NCBI GenBank assembly: GCA_028456385.1
Contig: JALNQF010000138.1
Location: 55,083 to 119,082, forward strand
Direction of reading: 5' to 3'
DNA length: 64,000 bases
DNA from: Ophiosphaerella korrae
Taxonomy: Eukaryota > Ascomycota > Dothideomycetes > Pleosporales > Phaeosphaeriaceae
The notes beneath the pieces are model-generated. The model saw only the letters and a program-made list of their open reading frames with translations, searched no databases and was not told the origin of the DNA. Position 1 is the first letter of the stretch. Each line of letters opens with the position of its first letter. This document shows, one piece after another, positions 25,227 to 37,642 of this stretch. The position numbers were made by a program, and so were the translations under genes.

Positions 25227-27519
25227 TCAGCACGAAGACCCCAACGACTTCTTCACTGCCATATCCACGTCCTTTCTCCTGAATCCGGGTGCACGCCCAA
25301 GACATACGCTATGTTTGATAAGTTCTATTACTGTTAGCACTGTGATAGGACGTCAATTGACGTTGATATCAAGGAATACTAACCGTCAACAAGCATGTTG
25401 GTGTCCAGCCAAGCAACTTTTTTCCTCTTCTGTTTCACGACTGGTATTAGCTCTACTGCACTCATATCCATCAAACCCAGTCCTAGATCCATGTCGGCAG
25501 CGAAATTGTTGTCGACTGGGAAACCATAGTCGTATCCAGGCGCGAGGTCTAAACCCAAAGTCTGATCGAACGATAGGTCGATATTGTTGAATTTGGAGAA
25601 ATCATTAGTTTGTGAAAGGGGAGGATTATGAAAGGCCATATTGATCCCAAAAGTTGCGTTAGAAGTATTAAATGCGCTATTTGATGGTGTGAAGGAGCCT
25701 ACTGAGAAAATTTCGGTCAGTGCGAAGCTCCTTGTAGTAAGGTATATCAAGAAGTTTCTCACTTACCAGGATGTGTCGACGATGCGCTTGACGCACTCGA
25801 ATTTGTTTGAGTCAGACTCAGAGTTCCGAGCGACTCGTCTGACGATCGCCGCTCTCCTCGGTCATGGGGCGATATTGATTCCGACTCATCGTCATCAATC
25901 AAGCACTCCGCAAAAGAGCGCTTTGGGTCTGGGGTACAGCCCCATTGCTCCTCCAAGTAGCCTGCGACGTCATATGAATCGAACCATTCCCCTTCAAATT
26001 CTGTGAGATCGACTGGGTGATCACGAAATACACCATCATCCGCACTGTCCATCTTCACCATGTGTTTCTCTCGCGGGCCCGTTTGTCTGACAGACCAAGA
26101 GCTACTATTCCTTGGAATTATATTACCGTATGCATCTTTGCGGGGATAGTGGGTACCTGACCCGCCGATGTGGACGAACGGCGTTTCCCAGAAATCCAGG
26201 TCCTCGTGGACAGAGCGTGACAGTATCAGTTTGAACTTTTCTCGGAGCTGATCGAGTGTAAAGAAAGGCAAAGAGAGCTTGAACACGTAACTCATAGCAG
26301 ATGGCCGAACATGCGCGGTACTAAGGAAGTGAAAGGCAGTTTCGATCCCAGCACGTGTCAGGCGACGCGCAAAGGTGGTTTCCTGGTGACTGTATGTGAA
26401 TACAGGGGCGAGAGTTTTGTTCGTTAGACTTGGTAAAGGCGGTGTAGGAAGCCTTAGCGGTGGCGGAGTGAGATCTGGTGTTGGTATATGGGCAGAGAAG
26501 ACTTGAGGGTTTGGTGGTGTGAAGGGTGCATGCTGATGACTGAGTATATCTACCAAGCCGAATGGAAGTGGCTCTGGTAGTGATGTTGTAGGTGCAGACT
26601 GGTATTGCAAAGGATTTGCTGATTGATTCAGGATCCCACCAATAGTAAATTGTCGTTTAGGGACTAGGCTATTGCTCTGCCGTGAATACTCTCCAAGAGT
26701 GTCTTGGAAGTAGCTGCCCGTTTGATATCGCGGTTGCAACAGATCAGTAGTATGATTCCTAGGTTGATCTAGTATAGGTGAGTAGCGCCATCCTATGTTT
26801 TCATGTTCCCGAGTTGGTCTACGCGTTCAGTCAGCTGGTTGTGTGTACACACAGAGAGTTCATGTTGAGATCTAAAGCACTCCGCATAGGTGCGGAGACC
26901 CCGACTGGCTCGAAGAGCCACATAGTGAAGTCTAGACATCGCCTACACTAGGTTGCGTTTTTCCACTAATCAAAGGCTACTTACGAAGTGATCGTCTGCT
27001 GCGCTTGACTGGGATTGGACTCAGCCTCCACTTCTGCACCCTCGCCGTGTTCCTCGTCATTACGCTCAAAGTCGATGGCATTCTTAGCCAGCGTACTAAA
27101 TGTCGCAGAAGCCTTCTCCAGCTCTTTCGCCAATTCTGGGTTCAACTGCAGCAAACCGGATTTGAGTGCCGAATTATTGAACTGTACAAATGTCTTATTC
27201 ATCTGCTCAATGATGGTCTGCAGCTGAGTGCCTTCCTGTTTGAGCGATGAAATTGTTGTTTCTTTTCTTTGTCGATACGCTCGTTGCGCTAGACGTATCT
27301 GTGTTCTTCGCCTCTGTCACACTCATAAGGACTCAGTCGATTTGGACACGTGATACAACTCACATCCGCAGGTGTAGCATCCTGTGTATCAACCCTAGGT
27401 CGTCCTCTTGCTTTCTTACCCTCTTTGGCACTGCCCGAACTATCCCCTGCATTTGTGCTTGCACGCGATCTTTTTCTCGCCGGGCCTTGCCCATCGGAAT
27501 CTGAACTGCCCATGACCAT
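25227..27519 (-). CDS. bZIP transcription factor, fungal AP-1-like, with AT-hook
   Basis: A nuclear regulator of 649 aa in five exons: 27519-27364, 27313-26985, 26818-25767, 25698-25384 and 25324-25227. An AT-hook-like KKARGRPRV precedes the basic region RRRTQIRLAQRAYRQRKE, which begins exactly at exon 2 and contains the Yap-type Q-x-x-A-Y-R signature. A leucine-zipper-like helix follows (about residues 70-100). The centre has a long region with FHFLSTAHVRPSAMSYVFKL, typical of a subgroup of fungal bZIP proteins. Exon 5 supplies a conserved tail, CLGRAPGFRRKDVDMAV. Without the last splice the frame stops after LVDG. The start is the first ATG in frame (27519); a second ATG lies two codons on, and an upstream coding exon cannot be excluded. 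Confidence 0.85.
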
Positions 27520-28491
27520 AGGCTGGCTATCGCTCAAGCCTCTATATGATGGCCAGTGCTGAGACCAATAGCAACGTATCGAGCCTCAATGCCACTATTA
27601 TTTTCTAATGGTAGCAAATAGAAGACGTGTGGAAAGTAATCGTCCGAGCCGTGTTGCAGCCACGATGAGTGAACACTGATCATAAATATGTGAAACGAGT
27701 TCCGGACACCTTGAAAGGGGAGAGTGACGCAGACTCAATAATTATTAAAAGCAAATCCAGCAGCTGGAGCAGGCAGAACGCCTCAACTCAGCTCACAAGC
27801 CGTCGGCGTTCACAGGGATGCAGCAGACTGGTTGCGGCAGACGATGCCCCATCCCCGCAAGCTGACCAAGCCCAGGCTGACCGATTTCGCCACTGCTTTG
27901 GGAATAGTTGACGTGCTATTGCAGGATCGTTACGCCATGAGTACCCACCTAGGTACGTTCTGTGAAGGTTAACACATCAGAAAAGAGGTGACACAGAGGG
28001 AAGTAAGCTTGGGTTTGAGATGCAGGGTTCGCAATGTGGATGCCTTGACAGGGCACGGTCGCTGATCACTAAACACAAACTCTCTCCGCCTCGGTCGCCA
28101 TCACGTGACAGTTGTACCAGCCATGCCGACACTTGCATGCCGAGAGTCGCGCCCCTTGAGTCGGCCTGCTGACATGCATTTGGTTCAATCTAATTCTTCA
28201 TGGGCCGATACGGCGGGCAGGCTACGCTAGTCTCATGACTCCACAGTGACTACAAATATACAGGCTGTCGAATTACCGCTTTAGGGCAACGATCAAGTAC
28301 GTTAAGATCATGCTACACACTTAGATGCCCATCTAGTAACATTTTATTCTACGATCTAGCCCTAAAATCCCATCTATTGCTGCTGGGGACCTTCTCTAAG
28401 CGCGGGAAGCACGCCAAGCTATGTGTCCGGGGAGTATGGTTTGATGTGCCGCGTCCTACAGCGGCCGACGCATTAGGCGATTCTGACCTCG
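27520..28491. other. intergenic region between bZIP gene and pseudogene
   Basis: About 1 kb upstream of the bZIP gene. I see no supported gene, tRNA or repeat here. Confidence 0.5.
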
Positions 28492-30606
28492 TTGCACTGT
28501 CATCCTGTCGTGTCTGTGAATGACCCCCTCAATGGGTTTTCTAGACTATATCCGTCGCTCTGGGAAGCCGTCGTCTCATTGCCATCATCACCATGTTCTT
28601 CATCATCATCACTGAGCAATATAGCCTCACCGTCTTTGCAGGAAATCCGACTCAGGTCTGAGTTGCTAGCAATGGGGTTTACGGAATCTCCCCCTTCCCC
28701 ACTCAATGCGGACTGCTCGTCAATCCTGTTCTCGCCATTGCCCTCAGCGATCCATTTTTCAAGCTGCTCCTGAGTGGGTTTGTAATGACTCCATACTTCA
28801 TCCGATGTGGTGTATCCTGTGCCAATACCACCTTGGAAATTTCTTTTGAATTTGCGCTGGACTCCGGCAGCCACTCTCCGCTTGAATTCGTGATCAACTT
28901 GGAGCCTTGCAGCTATTCATTCATCATCTGGACGATTATCATTCGGGACTTCGTCTATCATTTCTTTCTCTAGGATCGCTTCGTCGGCCATGTAACGATT
29001 AATGATGGTCTTGCTACTACCAGAGGATGGTATTACGAGACACAGAAATTCAAGACTAGCACTATGAAATGGTGTCGGTAAATACAAGAAGCACGATATA
29101 AAGACCGCACGTACGAGATGTTGAGGTCTATGGCACGGTTCGGATGAACTGTAGACTTCAAAAAGAAAGAACATGCGTGTTTGTACAAGATCGAGAAGTC
29201 GGATTGCGTGATATGAACTGAACCACGGACAGTCAGGAGGTAGGCTGGAGAGCCATGTTCGCTGGCTTCTTTCATGGGAGATTGAACCGCATCAAAGTTC
29301 AATTGTCAGTACATGAAAGCTTCTGAGTTGATACCAAGGAGAGGCAAGTGGTTTCGGTGTTTCGGATCGTCTGCTAGCAGCTTGATAGGTGCTCTATCGG
29401 TTCGTTAGCTTTCAAGTCTTACCCCCAAACGTCGTAAATTATTCCGGCTTATACGTTCTAGAAGCGGTCCGTATGTCTGAGTACTTCAACAACCGTTGCA
29501 GCACCAAATGAGTGGCCGGCCATTGTCATCTTCTCAACGTAGAATCGGTCCTTCCATTGAGCCCAGTCAACGCCTTCCAACCCAATGGAGCTACCCCCAA
29601 TGTAACCTTTACCGCGGAGGTTTTGTTGCGCGATCTGATCACCAGCACCAGCATATATTATTTTCAACACGCGGTACGCTTCCTCTAGCTCGCAAAGCCG
29701 CAACTCGATTTGAGCATTTCGGAGCTCTCGGTCGACACCGAGCTCGTTGTTTGGAGATGTATCTTTGGGATTATTCTTGGGGAAAGTATAGTCCTATGGC
29801 GGTCGGTTGAGTGTCATTATTGCTCTTTGAAGAGACTGCATACCATATGATGATACCCTTGCTTCAGCTCTTCCTGGGTGTGATCGAGATTCATCCACTT
29901 CTCATGATTCTTTTCGTAAGTAGGATCGCTTTCGCAGTCTTCTCTATTAGAGTTTTCACTTTCCTTATGATCACTTTTATTCACTCGCCTGGGGTGATTT
30001 ATGAATTTCCGTGGTCCACTCCCGTCTCTATGCTCCACGGCACAAATGACAAAGCCGTAGCTCGCAAATTCAGTACACAAGCTACTATATGCGGTCCTCA
30101 ACCCTCCCAAACCGTGACTAAACATTAACAAAGGAAATATAGGCTCGCGATGTGAGCCCTCAAGAGGCAGACCCTGTTGATTCTTCACTTTGTATCCGCG
30201 TTGCTTCGAGTCCCCTTCAGGTGGCCAATGCCTGCCGGTGGAATATTTCGAAATGCGCGGAGTTTAGTGAACATTGTTGTCGCGCCAGCAAGACCAATGC
30301 CAGCCCAATCAGGCAACCCAGCAAACTTTGCGTATCCTTTCGCAGTTTCTACTCTAGGTCGTGGCAGCCACGTCGCACGACTCTATTTCTTTCGCCCCCC
30401 GGGCGCTGGGTCTGACCCACTACCAATCGCAGCAGAATAGTATAACGTGAAGAAAACAGTCTCAAGTTGCAGTAAGTGCCTCCCATCTCTTGATATGTGC
30501 GAGACTGTATGGATTTTCGACGGGGACTTCGATTTCCATACTACCCACCGAGTAAGACCCTGAGCCTAGGGAGAGCGAGCTATTTGGATATGGTAAGTGA
30601 TCGCGA
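28492..30606 (-). pseudogene. broken PAF-acetylhydrolase-like (alpha/beta hydrolase) gene
   Basis: The family hydrolyses short or oxidised acyl chains from phospholipids. Recognisable blocks appear in order on the minus strand: YSVGSMEIEVPVENP (near 30570), [56 protein letters not shown], the nucleophile elbow AGHSFGAATVVEVLR (near 29490), VRGSVHITQSDFSILY and the C-terminal SDEVWSHYKPTQEQLEKW. The reading frame is broken by shifts near 30480 and 30230-30240 and by stops at 30385-30383 (TAG), 29460-29458 (TAG), 29451-29449 (TAA), 29308-29306 (TGA) and 28919-28917 (TGA). Three of these sit where the family, as I recall it, has Trp. Introns such as 29843-29794 keep good splice signals. The original start codon is not identifiable and the 3' end is approximate. 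The gene is probably non-functional. Confidence 0.82.
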
Positions 30607-31535
30607 AAGGATGTCAGAGGCCGTGATCGTGGTTTCTTCGCATTGGGTACTTCGCCAGTCGCGCGGCGCCCGATGCCGCTATTGCGACGGCCGTCATGCT
30701 CGTGATCGGTGCCGGTAATACGAGTTGTTTGGCGCTGAAGGAAAGAGATGATGTATGGCAAAAAAAGGCTAGAGGGGACGACGTGTGGGCAAAATAGAAT
30801 TGACGGAGGGTTTGACGACACAGCACGCGAGCTAAGTCGCGCTCAGCCACTCAGCTATACGACAGAATGATTGTAAATAGATGACTAGAGAAGTAGCGCA
30901 GCACCAAGCATTCATTGCCATGCTTGGCCGTTTGTTTGACTCAAAACAACAACGGCCTTGTCGCAGAAGTTATGTGCGGTCCAATCTTGTACCAGTAGTG
31001 CTGTTCACAATTATGGTGTCATATTCTAGGGACCTAGTCGATCAACAGGAACAAGCCTAGAACCAGATTCTCGGGAAACAAATGGCCGTTGCGAACGCTA
31101 TTTGATGTTTGCTTTACAAAATTGCAACGCAGATTTTGTTATCTTGTTTGAAAAATATCTTTTTCGAACTTGCTTGGGGTCTAGCACCATCAAACATGAA
31201 TGTTTGTTTGCCCCCTGGCCAGGCCACACCTTGCTAGACACCTGAGCAGGTATGCATATGTACTACTAATAACATACTACTTGTTACCTCTTTATTGTTC
31301 ACCCAATGTGCCATAGTCCCATCGCTATGCCACAGGCTCGGGATAGTATGCAATGTGTTTTTATAAATCCTGCACCATGCCAGGCATTACCAATTAATGT
31401 CCCTTTTCGTTCGTTCATGCGAAAATTCGATTCGCTCCCACGACTAGGAGCAAAGCAATATCCGGACGGGTATTCACCTCCAAATGCCCGAGGTCGCGCT
31501 TGGCGAAAGATTGTTTGAAAAGTGCTCGAAACCGC
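30607..31535. other. intergenic region, no supported gene
   Basis: This holds the flank of the pseudogene and the SLX9 3' flank. I see no domain-bearing frame, tRNA or repeat. Confidence 0.45.
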
Positions 31536-32103
31536 TCATGTCGCGCCATCCTTCTTGACGAACTCTGGTTTGACCTCCATGGTGCTCTGTAAATGGTTCT
31601 TTAATGCTGTCCATCGGTCCTGTACCGCTCCAGGTTGCGAGGTGCTTGCTAGCTGCACCAGATTCTTATTAAACCTTTCCTTTTCCAGCTTCTCTAGCTT
31701 TTCCTTCCTCTTCATTGCACCTGGCCGACTCTTCAAACTCTTGCGCTGTATTCTAGCCTGCCCCGTCTCTACTTTGTCCTCAGCTCCCGACTCTTCAAGA
31801 CCTGAGAGAGCATCTGCCAGTGATTCAAGATTTGCAACTAGCTTCTTATTCGGTCGTCGTCGCTTTTGCGATCTCGTGGGAGTCTTTTCAATCTTGGAGA
31901 TAAAAGAAGAGTGTTTTATCTTTTGCTTGTCTTTTTTCGAGGAGGTAAAGGCGCTCTCTTGAGAATCTGGCTGGGGGAGGGTGGCTGTGGGTCGAATGGC
32001 GCGCGCTGACTTTGCGCGCGCGGTCGTGCGCTTCTTGATGGGGGCCTGCGCATATCAGTTTTTTATTTCCTTAGGATGTTTTGTGTCCTGCGGTTCGTAC
32101 CAT
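31536..32103 (-). CDS. SLX9: ribosome biogenesis protein Slx9
   Basis: Slx9 is a nucleolar pre-40S factor needed for rRNA processing and small-subunit export. The model has two coding exons, 32103-32101 and 32045-31536, giving 170 aa. The first coding exon is just the ATG: the donor GTACGA follows it directly, and the acceptor GCGCAG precedes GCC CCC ATC AAG AAG. The mature start is therefore MAPIKKRTTARAKSAR, as in fungal orthologues. The C-terminal block SRPGAMKRKEKLEKLEKERF followed by NKNLVQL is the hallmark of the family. The protein is very basic (Lys/Arg clusters with a short acidic patch) and has no membrane segment. No in-frame ATG lies within exon 2 before the conserved region, which supports the split-start model. 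Confidence 0.87.
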
Positions 32104-33232
32104 GCTTGCGCAATTGGGTGTTGTGCATAAAAAGGTGGAATCGGTGAATGGCAACAGGCAAGTTGGAGAAAATGCTCGTTATCGATAAGCGAGAAACCAA
32201 CCTTCCCACGGCTCCCTCCTTACGCCTTCTCAAACACTCTCCCTGCTGACGCACAAGATTCGACTTCTTCGTAACATCGTTCGCCATTCAGAGTACACAC
32301 GCCTGGATTATGCCTTAGACTCGTACGAGTCTTGAACGCAATGCCATCTTCACTCACCTCACCGGAAACAAACTGGGGCAGGCTATCATCCATAGTTAGT
32401 CTCTTTGTCGTACGGTAACCTGAGCAAGTCCGCGCGGCACAAGTCCGCTCTAGCTGTCATGCGGATAGAAAATACTTCTCGTCTAGGTGTACCTACTTGA
32501 GTAATGGCAAATGGCTCTCCGTCCACTTATCAACAACACCGGACTTCGCTAACCACGGCCCGGACCTTAGCGCACCGTCATTGGCCACGCTCCCTTCCCT
32601 AGCTCTTGACACCAATCACTCTATGGCGACCACAGATAGGCTCATCCTCATCCAGCGGGCAATTCTAGAAACAAAGCCTAGGTGCCACGCCTGTGAAATG
32701 TCTTTCTAAGCCTCTCGATTGCTGGGGTAGGTCGTAGTCTTTCAAAGCATGAATTCTCCAACCGAGGGAGGAGCACTCCGGGCTCTCACTACACCCTTGT
32801 ACACCCGTGGCGCTTTTTAACATCCCAACACTCCGGTTTTGGGATCAGCTCGGGGGCAATCATAAAGCCTAGAGATTTTTAGGTAGGTACGCGTGCTACG
32901 GACTTGTTTTAATTATGTTCACTTCCGTCACCACCACTGCTGATTCGTTTTCGCCCTTGACTCATCTTACTTCTGCTACTATTTCAAACTACTGAGAACA
33001 AGGTGTGACAAGCTAATGAAATGGCATCCCTCGAAGCAAAGGCCAGAACATGGTAACCTGGTGACCTCGGACTTGAAGGGAGCATTACGCATTTGCAGAT
33101 GCGGTTGTCCGGGACGGATAATACCTGGCCTTTTCTATTACTCTGTCTTTGCCCAAGTATTTTCAATATAGCTTTGATCAAAGCTCATTTCAATGTAATT
33201 TCCGGACGCGAGAGTTGCAAAAGTAACTAGCA
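32104..33232. other. divergent intergenic region, SLX9 / membrane protein
   Basis: It contains the SLX9 leader and promoter (near side) and the promoter of the membrane-protein gene. A short minus-strand frame starting at 32287 is probably leader sequence. I see no other gene. Confidence 0.5.
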
Positions 33233-34640
33233 ATGTGCAATTCGGAAGACCAGTACACCAATGCACTCATTACTGCTCAAAATCATGGGACCATCCTGGT
33301 TATGGTAGCTTGGTTTCTCGCCTGTATACTGGTATGCCAGCTACACTTTACAATCACCATCTAGGATTAACATTTGTTTCAGGCGCTTTGCACGGTTTTG
33401 AGAATCGTCAGTCGATTTCGTTCACGACGGCTGCGCCACATTCCTATATCAGATGATGCTATCATTGTGGCAGCTTCGCTATGTGGGCTAGGAGCTACAC
33501 TGGTCATCTCTACGGCTGTGGACTCGGGCCTTGGAAAGAGACAATGTTTGCTCAGCAAGCTCGATGTCGACGAGATTCAAATCAAGGTCTTCATTTCGAC
33601 AATTCTCTTTGTGTTGGCACTCAGTATATCGAAATGTTCGATATTATTGTTCCTGCATCAAGTGGCGGGTACCGCAATGCAAAGGCTCGGGGTGATGGTG
33701 ATTGGCATCGTGGTCCTTATCTGGACACTTGCTGTGATGACTGGCATCGTGTTTGAGTGCGAAATGCCTCGACCTTGGGAGATATGGACTGGTAAATGTA
33801 TTCCTATGGTACGTGAACAGACGTGGAAAAGGTATACAGGGCTAATCTACAGACAGTTGCCTTTCTGGATTACGGTAACAGTGATTGACATTGTCATCGA
33901 CATGACTTTGATCATTCTTTCTATTCACATGATCTGGACCTTACGGTTCAATTACCAACAAAAGAAATTGGCTACAATGATCATCTCTCTACGCTCGCTG
34001 TAAGTTCGTTGTCTTCATGGTTAATGTGTTCCGCCACTGACCAACCTTAAGCCTTATTGCAGCATCTTCTGTCCGCCTAGTTTACCTCCAACAAGCCCTA
34101 CTGAACGGAGCGGACCCAACCTTGGACTATATACCCTACGCGATCAGCACACAAGGCCACTCTACTCTTTCTATCATATTATCCTGCAGTCTAGCACTCA
34201 AACCTCTCACCAACTTCCTCGAAGCCACTCGATCCCAGCTCACCGTAAGTCCACACCGGCACTCGAAACACTGGTCTGGCACTACCATCGGCGGTACGCC
34301 TTACGAATCTTACGAATCTTTTGGATCAAACCAGCAAATCGCTAAAGAACCACTTCATTCCATTCAAAGATCCATGTCCACACCTACACCACCAGCTTCA
34401 GCCCGTAATTCGCTCAATAATGACATTTTATTGCCTGAAATATTACTTCCAACACGATACACCAAAGCGCCACCCCGGCCTCCACCACCAAGCGACGAAG
34501 AGCGACCAGACCTCAGCATGTTTACTAAAACGACCGTCATAAGGCAGCCGCCGATGGTGACACGATTAGGGAGCGTAAAGGGAAAAGCATGGGAGAGAGT
34601 TGGACGTGATAGAAGTCTAAAAGCGCGGGGTTTATCTTGA
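33233..34640 (+). CDS. seven-helix integral membrane protein, fungal rhodopsin-like (SAT4/Pth11-related) type
   Basis: A membrane protein of 418 aa in four exons: 33233-33331, 33383-33808, 33857-33999 and 34052-34640. Seven hydrophobic segments are visible: TILVMVAWFLACILALCTVL, DDAIIVAASLCGLGATLVIS, VFISTILFVLALSISKCSIL, LGVMVIGIVVLIWTLAVMTG, FWITVTVIDIVIDMTLIILS, IAASSVRLVYL with its upstream helix, and STLSIILSCSLALKPLTNFL. A cytosolic Ser/Pro-rich tail of about 130 residues follows. The layout, short loops and SDD before helix 2 fit the fungal rhodopsin-like domain found in Pth11-related proteins; there is no CFEM domain. The 48-nt segment 33809-33856 has GT..AG ends and a CTAAT branch site but is also open in frame, so a 434-aa unspliced form is possible. 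Ligand and role are unknown. Confidence 0.78.
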
Positions 34641-35372
34641 TCATATATGTAACTATTTGCACTTGGAGGATTTTTCACAGTGATGATTTTATTTAGCGTA
34701 GGGGAAAGGTAACACATATCGAAGAACGACTCTCATGGCGCTGGGTATAAGCGCTCACACTCATTGAAAGACTTTGAACTACAATAAACTCGCTTGCTTT
34801 CTGTATGCGTGTAGTGGGCTTGTGCAATTGACAACGTGTCTGACTAGAAAGTATGAAGTGAGATGGCATCATACATCCTCAAGGTTGTCAGGCGAAACGG
34901 CTGCTGTGCCGTGGTTTCGTTCTCGGGGGTGTAGTCGGAGGCGTGTGCATGCAAACGTAGTGTGAACTTAGTTTTTTAGACTAAGTCTACACCGATGAAG
35001 CTAATATTGATAGTTCGCCACAGCGTGATGATCCCAATTCTTTTCGACAATCTGTTTGTCTAGTTTATGTAATACAATACGCCGAGTCATGAGGTGCATA
35101 CTTGAGGTTGGAGTAACCTGGGTTCATTACAAGTGTTGCAGCTAACAAATGTAACTATACGTAAATAATACATGAACACTACCCGCCAAAAACAACCCGG
35201 GACGACAGCGGCCAACCAGTGGGCGCAAAGGGTATCGATAACAATATGCAAGAGCTCGACATGTATTCCTCACATGGTGATCGCTCCCAACCTGGAAACA
35301 CCTAGCCACCTCGGTATCACCCTGCATAAACTCCCCGGCACACGCAAAAAGCAAGCAAATCGTTGCGCATGC
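34641..35372. other. convergent intergenic region
   Basis: This lies between the 3' ends of the membrane-protein gene (+) and the HET gene (-). No supported feature. Confidence 0.5.
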
Positions 35373-37642
35373 TCAAACAATGGTAAAATGCCGCTGTGGC
35401 ACACTATCGAGCAGTGCCATGTTCTCGATTTCAGGAAACCAGTGCGTAAACAGCGTCTCAGCATCCTCGCTCATTCCATCGGCGCGATCCTCTGGACTGC
35501 ACTCGTAGCATTCAAAGCGGCCCACGCGGCGATACACATTGGCCCCAACAGCCTTGAGCACAAGGCCAATAATTGACGACCGAAACGTCATGCTAACCAG
35601 CACGCACACTAACGTCTCGCCATCCTCCAGCGCATCCTCGCCAAGCAGTGGGCACACATCAGGCACAAACTCCGCCACAACCTGGTTCTTCGCTAACACA
35701 TAGCGCGGTGAAGTAGCGGATATGCGCAGTATGACCTCCACCGCCATGGCCGCCGACAAATGCAGCGGCTCACCCTGCACCGGTGACCACGCGGGCGCAC
35801 GCTTCCCCTTGGGCCCGAACGCCGCGCGGCACGCGAGGTCCATAGCGGTTATGTTGTCGAAGGAGATGGGGGCGCCCTCGCAGCTGGCCCATGACCAGGT
35901 GGGGATCGTTTGGCCGTCCATGGGCCGCGGGCGCCGTGTCTTACTGCTATCGTGTGGGTACCACAGCAGGCTGAGCGTGCTGAATGTCCATTGGCCTGCG
36001 ATGTAGCCCGAAGACATGGCGGGCTGGAGTGCTTTGGCTACGCCGGCGATGGCGGTTAGGCGTTCGTCGTAGGTCATGTAGCGTGCGGTAAACTCGGTAA
36101 TGATGTAGCTCCAGATATGTGAAGCTTCGTCGCGTCTGCGGGAGAGGTCCAGGGGTGCGGTGGCGATGCTGGTGCTGGCTAGTTGAGAGGTCACGGTGTC
36201 TATTCGTCGATCTGTGTGGTTGTTTGTGCCATTGGTTTGGGGTTGGCGGTTAGATTCGCTGACGAGGGTTGCGAAGTCTTGTTTGATAGTGTCAGTTGTT
36301 CGTGAGTCGAAGGTTGAATCTACTATTCTGCCGCATTCGCAGTTGTATCCTTCTCTGCATTCTAGAATCATCTCTGACGAGGTGAAGTGCAACACGCGGG
36401 GCGATAACAGTCTCTCGATAAATGCCCAGGCGTGTTTGAGTAGTGGTGTATGCAAGTTGGCTTCCTCGGAGATGTTGAAAGGTATCTCCCACTCGTTCAT
36501 ATGTGAACCTTCATCGAAAGGAGCTTTAAAGCTGTAATGGCTTGGCTGCTCTCTTACATAGACCTTGGAAAGTTGCCCCTTATTGTCTGCGGCTTGAATC
36601 TTATATGGTAGAGTTTTCGGAGGAAATAGCGGCTGGATACTGCTATCTGCAGCTGATGTTGCGGCTATGGTCAAGAATGCATTTCCAAATATTTCATCCA
36701 TCCTGACCGATTCCTCTAGTTTTGCTTGGTCGTCGTCTTGTATCAAACATAGCGAATCGATCCATAGATATTGGATGCCCAACGCGCGTGTAAGTAGTAT
36801 TGCTTCCTGGAAGGCCTTGGGCAATGTTGACCACTCAATTCCTCTTATATGCGATCGTAGATTTTCCTTGGTGGTCTTTGGACCTCTTCCAACACCCCAC
36901 ATATGGGATAATGCGACATATTTACCGTACTCAAATCTCTGTTCATCATCATGCCATTCAGACTCATGTAATAATACGATTTTCGAGTCGGAGCCAGCGG
37001 ATAGATCCAAAACTCTTTTTGGCAGTGTTGTCGATTTAGTTTGCCGACATCTCGAATGGCTTGATAGGCAGTTTTTGATCATACCCCGCACCGTAGACAA
37101 ACCGGCATCCTGCAGCAGATTCTCTGATATCGGGCGCCCTCGACCAATTGCCGAGAAACTCGATAATCCGTCTGCGTACGTCAGCATGCGCATTACTGTC
37201 GCCCCGTGAGCTAGAAAACGCTCTACGTGCCATGATGACCACCAATGAAAGCATTTTACCTACCTCCATCCGTGAAAAATTCTAGCTTGAGATCTGGATA
37301 CCCCACTGGTTCACGTGGGTTATCCTGGCCGTCACGTTGCGAATCCTGATCCTTCCACCGGATCTCGACGGAGAGGTGATCTTGGAAGACTCGGCCTGGT
37401 CTCGTAGTGAAGCTTTCTGCCTTCACTCGTATGTTGTCCTCGTTGATGTCTGCGAACCGCTCGTGATGCAGTAAAATGCCGTTAAGAAGTAGTGCGCAAG
37501 CCCGGCAGTTGCTCCCACTGGTTCGAAGGCTTGGCAAGGATGTGTTCACCCATTGTAGTGCGTTACTACCCTTCTCTTGATTTAGATCTCGATGCTTGAG
37601 GTGCCTTTGCAAGCCGTGACATGTACTGCAAACAGAGACCAT
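35373..37642 (-). CDS. HET-domain (heterokaryon incompatibility) protein
   Basis: A HET-domain protein of 725 aa from two exons, 37642-37264 and 37171-35373. The N-terminal 150 residues carry a Cys/His-containing segment (VCSTCHGLQRHL, CRACALLLNG) seen in many HET proteins. The HET domain follows, with its three classical blocks: YVALSHMWG, LGIQYLWIDSLCLIQDD and GNAFLTIAATSAADS. The C-terminal half (RYMTYDERLTAIAGVAKAL, IPTWSWASCEG) is the usual conserved extension. HET proteins trigger cell death after fusion of unlike strains. I cannot tell which partner, if any, this one recognises. There are no NACHT, WD40 or membrane segments. The intron join gives TDG-DGLSSFSAIGRG. It lies on the edge of the accessory region. 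Confidence 0.9.

Noticed and set aside
28492..30606. RIP as the proven cause of the PAF-acetylhydrolase pseudogene
   Set aside because: Two of the inferred Trp-to-stop changes are TGG to TGA, not in the CpA context, and composition remains normal. RIP is possible but not shown.
32063..32287. Minus-strand 74-codon frame upstream of SLX9
   Set aside because: It ends before the SLX9 start exon, has no domain and is better read as SLX9 leader or intergenic sequence.
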